From CAINEC01 sp046073825 (GTDB lineage Bacteria > Bacteroidota > Bacteroidia > AKYH767-A > OLB10), in assembly GCA_046073825.1 (NCBI GenBank), contig JBJTMY010000119.1, forward strand, positions 1 to 6,519: DNA of 6,519 bases, read 5' to 3'. The position numbers and the translations under genes are program-made. The notes under the pieces were generated by a model that ran no database searches, was not told the origin of the DNA, and worked only from the letters and a program-made list of their open reading frames with translations. Below are positions 1 to 5,418 of the stretch, one piece after another (position 1 is the first letter of the stretch; each line of letters opens with the position of its first letter).

Positions 1-688
1 CTTTACTGCGATTATTCGAATCTATGATTGTTTGCAGTTCGGAAACTGGCAATTCAAATTTGTTAAACTCATACATCGTACCTACAATGGCTCTTACCAT
101 TCCTCTTAAAAAACGATTAGCACTGATGGTAAACTGATAACTATGTTCGTGTTCTGTCCAATGTGCTTCTGTTATTTCACAAGCATAAGTTGATGGCTCT
201 ACACCAGTTTTGCTAAAACTCTCAAAGTGTTTCGTCGATTTCAAAATGTCTGTTAGGGCGTTTAAGTAAGCTACATCTAATTTAATGGGAGTAAACCACA
301 TTAAATCACGAAGAAATATTGTTTTATGTTTAGCGATGTAGTAACTATAACTCCTCGAGGTAGCATCGAAGCGTGCATGCGCGTCATTAGTTACTAAGTG
401 AATGTCGAAAATATAGATTGCTTCTTTTAAAATTGCATTTAACTTTTTTACCCATAACTTCACTTCTTCAATCGGAAGCGTTGAGTCAAAATGCGCATAA
501 AATTGAGAGGCATGAACACCAGTGTCGGTTCTGCCACACCCCATCGTTTCAATAGGTGTTTTGGCTAATAGACTAAGTGCATTGTTTAATTCTTCTTGTA
601 CCGTAATTGCATTCGGTTGAATCTGCCATCCGTGGAAATGACTTCCTTTATAGGCTAACTCAATGAAATATCGGTGTTGTAAACTCAC
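1..688 (-). CDS. truA: tRNA pseudouridine synthase A, 3' end cut by window edge
   Basis: TruA converts uridines 38-40 in the anticodon arm of many tRNAs to pseudouridine, in the cytoplasm. The 229 visible codons give a typical TruA: an N-terminal RYFIELAYKGSHFHGWQ strand-turn (residues 6-22), the catalytic motif GRTDTGVHA at residues 52-60 with nucleophile Asp55, and NRFLRGMVRAIVGT near the C-terminus. The frame ends at the window edge in ...DSNNRSK, just where the family's last conserved motif (RxKAGxxAPAxGL) begins, so roughly 20-30 residues are missing. The start is a GTG. The upstream in-frame stop lies at 719-721, no ATG occurs between it and the GTG, and family homology begins six residues after the GTG. 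The gene begins 10 bp after the tpiA stop with no visible promoter, so it is probably co-transcribed with tpiA. Family assignment is secure; the GTG start is inferred. Confidence 0.95.
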   Translation of the reverse strand, partial: MSLQHRYFIELAYKGSHFHGWQIQPNAITVQEELNNALSLLAKTPIETMGCGRTDTGVHASQFYAHFDSTLPIEEVKLWVKKLNAILKEAIYIFDIHLVTNDAHARFDATSRSYSYYIAKHKTIFLRDLMWFTPIKLDVAYLNALTDILKSTKHFESFSKTGVEPSTYACEITEAHWTEHEHSYQFTISANRFLRGMVRAIVGTMYEFNKFELPVSELQTIIDSNNRSK

Positions 689-698
689 AAAATTTAGT

Positions 699-1457
699 TT
701 ATATGGCTTGAATAATATTCATAAAGCTACGAGACTTTAACGAAGCTCCTCCAATAAGTCCACCATCAACATCGCTAAGTGAAAAAAGTTCTTTTGCATT
801 TGTTTCATTACAACTGCCACCATATAGTATGGAAATTTTTTGCGCAACAGCTGTACTGTATTTTTCTGCAATTTTATTTCTGATGAAGGCGTGCATTTCT
901 TGTGCTTGTTCAGGACTCGCAGTTACTCCAGTTCCGATTGCCCATACAGGTTCGTAAGCAATTACACATTTTGAAAAATCACTTGCAGATAAGTGAAAAA
1001 TTCCTTCGTTGAGTTGTTGCTCGATGATCTGCATTTGCTGATTCGCATTTCTTTCTGTTAATGTTTCTCCAATGCAGTAAAAAGGAGTTAGCTGCTCTCT
1101 CAATGCTAATTTTATTTTTTCAGCACAGGTGTTATTGCTTTCATGATAATAGGTTCTGCGTTCACTATGTCCAATTAATACAGCAGTAGTACCAATTGAT
1201 TTTAACATTGCTACTGATATTTCACCAGTATAGGCTCCTGATAATTTATCAGCACAGTTTTGTGCACCTACCAATAAATGATTGTTTTGTGTCTGTCGGT
1301 TAATTGTATTGATATAAACAAAAGGAGGGAAGAGAATTACTTGACAATCGTTTTGTTTCTCATCTTGAATCATACCGATAAGTTCTGCAGTTAAGCTTTG
1401 GGCTTCTTGCATACTTAAATTCATCTTCCAGTTACCTGCAACAATTTTCTTTCTCAT
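699..1457 (-). CDS. tpiA: Triosephosphate isomerase
   Basis: This cytoplasmic enzyme interconverts dihydroxyacetone phosphate and glyceraldehyde 3-phosphate in glycolysis and gluconeogenesis. From the chosen start it has 252 residues, the usual length for the family (about 250). It opens with RKKIVAGNWKMN, carrying Asn9 and Lys11. The catalytic His97 lies in IGHSERR, and the catalytic base Glu169 in AYEPVWAIGTG, which continues into flexible loop 6. The phosphate-binding YGGSCNETN and GLIGGASL segments close the barrel. The frame stays open upstream through ATG 1463 and TTG 1475. I chose ATG 1457 because it matches the family N-terminus and sits 15 nt after a -7 promoter box. The TTG at 1475 lies inside that box and would probably not be transcribed. 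truA follows 10 bp downstream. All active-site residues are present and nothing looks broken. Confidence 0.98.
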   Translation of the reverse strand: MRKKIVAGNWKMNLSMQEAQSLTAELIGMIQDEKQNDCQVILFPPFVYINTINRQTQNNHLLVGAQNCADKLSGAYTGEISVAMLKSIGTTAVLIGHSERRTYYHESNNTCAEKIKLALREQLTPFYCIGETLTERNANQQMQIIEQQLNEGIFHLSASDFSKCVIAYEPVWAIGTGVTASPEQAQEMHAFIRNKIAEKYSTAVAQKISILYGGSCNETNAKELFSLSDVDGGLIGGASLKSRSFMNIIQAI

Positions 1458-1472
1458 AGTCATTTCGTTCTG

Positions 1473-1480
1473 CAAAAGTA
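1473..1480 (-). promoter_or_regulatory. Promoter -7 box of tpiA-truA
   Basis: On the minus strand this reads TACTTTTG, an exact match to the Bacteroidota -7 consensus TAnnTTTG used by the primary sigma factor of that phylum. It ends 15 nt before the tpiA ATG at 1457. No clear TTTG/TTG -33 element is visible about 20 bp upstream (around 1500), so the upstream half is weak. The box also argues against the TTG at 1475 as the start of tpiA. Confidence 0.6.
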
Positions 1481-1505
1481 TAAAAACAATGCGGATAATT
1501 TATCG

Positions 1506-1536
1506 TTGGATTTCTTCGGTTAATCATTTACATTTG
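1506..1536 (+). promoter_or_regulatory. Promoter of the carbonic anhydrase gene
   Basis: A -33-like TTG (1506-1508) is followed by a 20-bp spacer and an exact TAnnTTTG -7 box, TACATTTG (1529-1536), in the Bacteroidota promoter layout. The start codon follows 17 nt later, so the leader should be only about 10-12 nt. The -33 element lies back-to-back with the region where the divergent tpiA promoter should have its own -33. Confidence 0.65.
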
Positions 1537-1553
1537 TTCAGATATTTATAATC

Positions 1554-2201
1554 ATGAGTAACGATAAAAGTTACCAGCTTTTGCTGGAAGGAAATAAGGA
1601 ATGGTCGAAAGCAAAACTGGAAAAAGATCCGGAGTTTTTTAATAATCTTACCAAAGGTCAAACACCTCATTATTTATGGATTGGCTGTTCGGATAGTCGT
1701 GTTCCTGCCAATGAAATTACTAATACAAAGTCGGGAGAAATTTTTGTTCATCGAAATGTGGCCAACCTAGTAATTCATACTGATTTGAATTTACTGACGG
1801 TGTTAAATTATGCAGTGGAAGTATTACATGTGGAGCACATTATTGTATGTGGACATTATGGTTGTGGTGGCGTGATTGCAGCAATGGATCATAAGGATTA
1901 CGGCGGTGTAATAAATAAATGGTTGCGAAATATTAAAGAGGTTTATGCTTTACATGCGGAAGAGTTAAATGCTATTGAGGATTTAACTGCACGCGCTAAT
2001 CGTTTGGTTGAATTGAATGTAATTGAACAAGTGAAAAATTTAGCGAAGACTTCTGTAGTTCAAAAAGCATGGGAAAAAAGAGCCTTGGCTATTCATGGTT
2101 GGGTATATGGATTCAACAACGGTATTATTACCGATTTGAATTGTATGATAAATGAACTAAATGATTTAGATCCTATTTTTCGCTTTAAGATTTCGGAATA
2201 G
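1554..2201 (+). CDS. can: Beta-class carbonic anhydrase
   Basis: The enzyme catalyses reversible hydration of CO2 to bicarbonate with an active-site zinc. In bacteria it typically supplies bicarbonate for carboxylases and helps balance pH. The 215-residue protein is close in length to E. coli Can (about 220). The zinc ligands and catalytic dyad are all present: Cys45, Asp47 and Arg49 in the CSDSR motif, and His101 and Cys104 in GHYGCGG. Other family blocks are FVHRNVANLV (64-73) and the C-terminal HGWVYGFNNG (181-190). There is no signal peptide, so it is cytoplasmic. It begins with MSNDKSYQLLLEGNKEW, a normal N-terminus, and the ATG is placed correctly relative to the promoter. It stands alone, divergent from tpiA and convergent with kdsA, with 6 bp between the stop codons. 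The gene symbol follows E. coli usage; the beta class itself is certain. Confidence 0.97.
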   Translation: MSNDKSYQLLLEGNKEWSKAKLEKDPEFFNNLTKGQTPHYLWIGCSDSRVPANEITNTKSGEIFVHRNVANLVIHTDLNLLTVLNYAVEVLHVEHIIVCGHYGCGGVIAAMDHKDYGGVINKWLRNIKEVYALHAEELNAIEDLTARANRLVELNVIEQVKNLAKTSVVQKAWEKRALAIHGWVYGFNNGIITDLNCMINELNDLDPIFRFKISE

Positions 2202-2207
2202 CTGGAA

Positions 2208-3029
2208 TTATTGTTTTAGTCGATTAACGGCTTGTTGTAAAATGACTAAGTCGTTTAATAAATCTTCTACACGATCCAAATGAATGGCGTTTGCACCATC
2301 AGATAGTGCTTGCTTAGGATTAGGATGTGTTTCTAAAAATATTCCTTTCGCTCCAGTCGCAATTGCAGCCTTTGCTAAGGTGGCTATTTGAGCGGGTTGT
2401 CCACCAGTAACTCCTGATGTTTGATTAGGTTGCTGCACACTGTGAGTAATGTCCATTACGACTGGATAGCCAAAACTATTCATCGTTGGAATTCCTCGAT
2501 AGTCAACAATCAAATCCGTATAACCAAAACTTGTCCCACGTTCTGTTAACCAGATACGGTCATTGCCAGCCGCTTTAATTTTATTAATTGCAAACTGCAT
2601 TGCTTCCGGAGATAAAAACTGACCTTTTTTAACGTTGACAATCTTTTGCGTCTTGGCCGCCGCCACTAGTAAATCAGTTTGGCGACAAAGAAAAGCAGGT
2701 ATTTGTAAAACATCAACATATTCAGCAGCCATTGCCGCTTCATCACTCTCCTGGATATCCGTTAATAAGGGTAATTTTAATTCAGAACCTACTTTCTTTA
2801 AAATGGAAAGAGCTTCTAAATCGCCAGGGCCAGTGTAAGAGTCTACTCGCGTACGATTCGCTTTGCGGTATGATGCTTTGAAGATAAATGGTATTCCTAA
2901 TTGATCTGTAATTTTTTTAAGATGCGAAGCAGTCTCAAATGTGATTTCTTCTGTTTCTACTACGCATGTGCCTGCAATAAGAAAAAAGTTACCGTTATTG
3001 TAGTTTTTTAAATTAGGAAGTTGGTTCAT
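2208..3029 (-). CDS. kdsA: 3-deoxy-8-phosphooctulonate synthase (Kdo-8-P synthase), metal-dependent class
   Basis: KdsA condenses phosphoenolpyruvate with arabinose 5-phosphate to Kdo-8-phosphate, an early cytoplasmic step towards the Kdo of lipopolysaccharide. The 273-residue TIM barrel shows KASYRKANR (51-59), IPAFLCRQTDLL (110-121), VNVKKGQFLSPE (131-142), LTERGTSFGY (161-170) and DITHSVQQPNQTSG (193-206). Residues Cys22, His196, Glu233 and Asp244 keep the same spacing as the four metal ligands known from the Aquifex enzyme (Cys11, His185, Glu222, Asp233), so this is the metal-dependent class rather than the E. coli-type enzyme with Asn at the first position. The normally conserved Gly-Pro-Cys before the metal cysteine reads Gly-Thr-Cys here. 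The only sensible start is ATG 3029. The gene has its own -7 box 19 nt upstream, and the methyltransferase gene ends 39 bp before it on the same strand. Confidence 0.97.
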   Translation of the reverse strand: MNQLPNLKNYNNGNFFLIAGTCVVETEEITFETASHLKKITDQLGIPFIFKASYRKANRTRVDSYTGPGDLEALSILKKVGSELKLPLLTDIQESDEAAMAAEYVDVLQIPAFLCRQTDLLVAAAKTQKIVNVKKGQFLSPEAMQFAINKIKAAGNDRIWLTERGTSFGYTDLIVDYRGIPTMNSFGYPVVMDITHSVQQPNQTSGVTGGQPAQIATLAKAAIATGAKGIFLETHPNPKQALSDGANAIHLDRVEDLLNDLVILQQAVNRLKQ

Positions 3030-3048
3030 GGTTTTATTTATAGAGGAG

Positions 3049-3056
3049 CAAAAGTA
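3049..3056 (-). promoter_or_regulatory. Promoter -7 box of kdsA
   Basis: On the minus strand this reads TACTTTTG, an exact TAnnTTTG match, ending 19 nt before the kdsA ATG. It is the same eight bases as the tpiA box. The matching -33 region would fall across the last codons of the upstream methyltransferase gene (around 3070-3080), where no clear TTTG is visible. kdsA may therefore be transcribed both from here and by read-through. Confidence 0.5.
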
Positions 3057-3068
3057 ATCAAGTTTCTG

Positions 3069-4265
3069 TTAATCGACATAGAGCACAAATCCTTTCAGGT
3101 ACTCTGATTCGGGATGATAAATGCTGATTGGATGATCTTCTGGTTGTGAAAGTTGATGTAGTATTCGAACATTTCTACCTGCTTGTAATGCTGATTGAAA
3201 TATGATTTTACGAAATAATTCTTTATCGATAGCCTGAGAACATGAAAAGGTAAAAATAATTCCTCCCTTGTTAACTTTTTTTAAACCTTCGGTATTTAAA
3301 TTTCGATAGCCTACCATGGCATTTTTTACCTGGCTCAAATGTTTTGCATAAGCGGGAGAGTCAAGGATTATTAAATCGAATGATTCCTTTGATTTCTTTA
3401 AATAAGTCATTACATCTTCTGTGATTCCTTCGTGTTGCCCTTTGGGAAAGTTTAGTTTCACATTAGCTTGGACACCTTCCATCGCTTTTTTGGAGCTATC
3501 GACAGATACAACTTTTTTCGCACCACCTTGTAGGGCGTATAAGGAAAATCCACCGGTATAACAAAATGTATTTAAAACAGTTTTATCATTTGCATAATGC
3601 TGCACAAGGGAACGGTTGTTTCGTTGATCAATAAAAAAACCAGTCTTTTGTCCTTCAATGTAATTTATTTTGAATTTTAAATTATTTTCAATTCCAAAAT
3701 CTTCTTCTATAAAATCATCTGATTTATACAAGTATTCATCTGCAATGTTCGAAACACCATGTTTAGCTAAAGTTTCTGCACTTTTCGAATAAATAGCTTT
3801 AATCGAGTCTTTAAAGGTGTGTAATAGGGCATCTTTAATCATTGAGATGGAATCATACATGCCTTTTGTATAAACTTGAATAATGGCCGTTTTGCCGTAA
3901 ATGTCAATCACTAAACCTGGGCAACCATCTCCTTCGCCATGAACAAGTCGGTATATATTCGTGTGATTATTATTTGCTAATCCTATGATTTTTCGAAATT
4001 GAAATGCCTTTGAAATGGTGTTGTTCCAGAAGGTGGCATCAATTGGGGAGTTATCAAAGTTTAAACACCTCACTGAAATAGTGGCTTTGTGAAAATGTCC
4101 AGTGGCTAAATAAATACCGTTACTGTCATTTACCGATACAATTGTTCCCTCCTTTAGCCCATTAGGTTCTTTCGCAATTGCTCCACTAAAAATCCAGGGG
4201 TGCCTAGCTAAAACAGATTTTTCTTTTCCTTTTTTTAAGGTGATAATGGGATATTGAATAGTCAT
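3069..4265 (-). CDS. rlmI: RlmI-type 23S rRNA (cytosine-C5) methyltransferase
   Basis: The family uses S-adenosylmethionine to methylate C5 of a cytosine (C1962 in E. coli) in 23S rRNA. The 398 residues match E. coli RlmI (396) end to end. An N-terminal PUA-like RNA-binding domain (about 1-75, with KSVLARHPWIFSGAI at 16-30) is followed by a central domain and then the Rossmann methyltransferase. Visible motifs are GQKTGFFIDQRNNR (205-218), SAM motif I VLNTFCYTGGFSLYA (230-244), acidic Asp256 in VVSVDSS, motif IV DSPAYAK (302-308), the catalytic cysteine Cys342 in FTFSCSQ, and a closing EYLKGFVLYVD. Motif IV normally reads DPP; here the first proline is serine. The start ATG 4265 matches the family N-terminus and the next in-frame Met is residue 136. 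No convincing TAnnTTTG box is found at a suitable distance, so its promoter is unassigned. It lies divergent from the WYL regulator. The family is certain; the exact target base is inferred. Confidence 0.9.
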   Translation of the reverse strand: MTIQYPIITLKKGKEKSVLARHPWIFSGAIAKEPNGLKEGTIVSVNDSNGIYLATGHFHKATISVRCLNFDNSPIDATFWNNTISKAFQFRKIIGLANNNHTNIYRLVHGEGDGCPGLVIDIYGKTAIIQVYTKGMYDSISMIKDALLHTFKDSIKAIYSKSAETLAKHGVSNIADEYLYKSDDFIEEDFGIENNLKFKINYIEGQKTGFFIDQRNNRSLVQHYANDKTVLNTFCYTGGFSLYALQGGAKKVVSVDSSKKAMEGVQANVKLNFPKGQHEGITEDVMTYLKKSKESFDLIILDSPAYAKHLSQVKNAMVGYRNLNTEGLKKVNKGGIIFTFSCSQAIDKELFRKIIFQSALQAGRNVRILHQLSQPEDHPISIYHPESEYLKGFVLYVD

Positions 4266-4284
4266 TTCAAATGTTAAAGTTTAC

Positions 4285-4343
4285 TATTAATTAAAAGATT
4301 TATATAAATAACTTTGGAAATGTAAATATTAATTAAAATATTT
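4285..4343. repeat. 17-bp direct repeat pair in the rlmI/WYL divergent region
   Basis: The pattern TATTAATTAAAANATTT occurs at 4285-4301 and again at 4327-4343. The copies agree at 16 of 17 positions; the single difference is G versus T at the 13th base. They are 42 bp apart start to start, about four turns of B-DNA, so they face the same side of the helix. Each contains the palindrome TTAATTAA, and a 12-bp perfect palindrome ATTTATATAAAT (4298-4309) overlaps the end of the first copy. The second copy overlaps the -7 box of the WYL gene. A binding site for a dimeric regulator, perhaps the WYL protein itself, is an inference; the region is very AT-rich, which makes chance repeats more likely. 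Confidence 0.5.
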
Positions 4344-4344
4344 G
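4313..4344 (+). promoter_or_regulatory. Promoter of the WYL regulator gene
   Basis: A -33 TTTG (4313-4316), a 20-bp spacer and a -7 box AATATTTG (4337-4344, 7 of 8 positions of TAnnTTTG by pattern, first base A) precede the ATG by 17 nt. Spacing matches the carbonic anhydrase promoter. The second direct-repeat copy (4327-4343) covers the end of the spacer and most of the -7 box, so a protein bound there would block transcription. Confidence 0.55.
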
Positions 4345-4361
4345 CGCACCATTCATTCTTT

Positions 4362-5417
4362 ATGCAAATCGAACGCATTCTGACCGTTATCCGATTTTTG
4401 TCGGTAGGGCCAGAAACAGTAGCTACATTATATCCAAAATTAAAATCACTCGGTTATAACTGTTCGGAAAGAACGATTTATCGAGACCTTACAAAGATAA
4501 GCGAAGTTTTAAATACTCCGCAGATTCGTGTTGCCGTAAGTGAGGGCGTTTTCAACAAGAAGACGTGGATGATTGTTTCTAGTGAAAATGATACTTCACT
4601 GTCGTTTCAAGAGTATGTAAATTTATTTTTAATAGAACATTTTAAAACGAAATGGCTGAAAAAAGCGACTGGTGATACCTTATCTCAAATTCTTGACATG
4701 AAGAAGGGGGTGTCCTTGGATAGTTTTCCTGAAATTGTTCAGTTGGTTCCTAGCAATGCAGTAGCGAATAGTGATTGGTCAGAATTTATTTTTAAAGCTA
4801 AGCATAAAAAGTTTCTCGACGAATTGTTAAGGGCAATTACGAATAAGATAGTTGTTTCCATAAAACATTATGATCACGAGCGATTGGTAGAAATTAATTA
4901 TGAACCATTGCGCATGATCTATCATCGTGGAACTGTTCATTTAATTGCGTGTCATTATAAGAATTCCGATCGTGCGCTGCATGTAATTGAATTAGATGCA
5001 ATCGAATCTGTTGTGGAATTGGATAAACGTTTCAACTTAAAGGGAAGCTTAAAAGCAATTGATAATAAACTTCAGACAAAGTTCGGAATTCATGATAGTA
5101 ATGATACTAAAGTGTACAAAGTGATTATTCATATTAGTAAAAGTGCAGGCATCTATTTGTCGAATCGCTTTTGGCATAAATCGCAAAAGTTTAAACTCCT
5201 CGATGATGGCAGCTATCATCTGGAAATGCAATGTTGCATCAATATTGAATTAGTAGGGTGGATTATGAGCTGGCTCGAACACATGAAAGTGGTTTCTCCT
5301 ACTTTACTAAAAGAACATATTCAAAAACGATCGCTTTACATTCATCAGATGTATAAAAACAATGATGATCCGATTTCTCCTCGAGACACGGACAACTGGG
5401 ATTCCATTGGGGAATAG
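4362..5417 (+). CDS. WYL-domain transcriptional regulator (HTH-WYL-WCX)
   Basis: This is a putative ligand-responsive DNA-binding regulator of the YafY/WYL family, 351 residues, the usual size being about 300-350. An N-terminal winged helix-turn-helix spans about residues 1-50, with recognition-helix sequence CSERTIYRDLTKIS (34-47). A linker follows, then a WYL-type Sm-like beta domain at about 160-225 and a WCX extension at about 250-320. The WCX part contains NRFWHKSQKFKLLDDGSYHL (268-287) and VGWIMSWLEHMKVVSP (298-313). The signature Trp-Tyr-Leu is replaced: the core strand reads GTVHLIAC (190-197), and the usual arginine-rich RxFRLDRI strand reads LHVIELDAI (206-214), so ligand specificity may differ. 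The tail is acidic and probably disordered. The gene has its own promoter, a repeat pair upstream that could be its operator, and no co-directional partner. Targets are unknown. Some WYL proteins control phage-defence genes, but none is visible here. Confidence 0.85.
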   Translation: MQIERILTVIRFLSVGPETVATLYPKLKSLGYNCSERTIYRDLTKISEVLNTPQIRVAVSEGVFNKKTWMIVSSENDTSLSFQEYVNLFLIEHFKTKWLKKATGDTLSQILDMKKGVSLDSFPEIVQLVPSNAVANSDWSEFIFKAKHKKFLDELLRAITNKIVVSIKHYDHERLVEINYEPLRMIYHRGTVHLIACHYKNSDRALHVIELDAIESVVELDKRFNLKGSLKAIDNKLQTKFGIHDSNDTKVYKVIIHISKSAGIYLSNRFWHKSQKFKLLDDGSYHLEMQCCINIELVGWIMSWLEHMKVVSPTLLKEHIQKRSLYIHQMYKNNDDPISPRDTDNWDSIGE

Positions 5418-5418
5418 T

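Noticed and set aside
2190..2240. Terminator hairpin between the carbonic anhydrase gene and kdsA
   Set aside because: Only scattered 4-base pairings are possible; no stable stem followed by T residues.
2635..2838. A 67-codon open frame on the plus strand opposite kdsA
   Set aside because: It lies wholly antisense within the well-supported kdsA gene and its translation resembles no family I recognise; a shadow frame.
4268..4275. AACATTTG on the minus strand just before rlmI as a possible -7 box
   Set aside because: It ends only 2 bases before the ATG, so transcription would begin inside the gene, and the next in-frame Met is residue 136.
5049..5231. A 60-codon open frame on the minus strand inside the WYL gene
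   Set aside because: Fully antisense to the WCX-coding part of the regulator, with no promoter box or recognisable domain.
4362..5417. WYL regulator as part of a phage-defence island
   Set aside because: WYL proteins such as BrxR and CapW regulate defence systems, but no nuclease, methylase of restriction type, toxin or phage-related gene is visible; neighbours are housekeeping genes.
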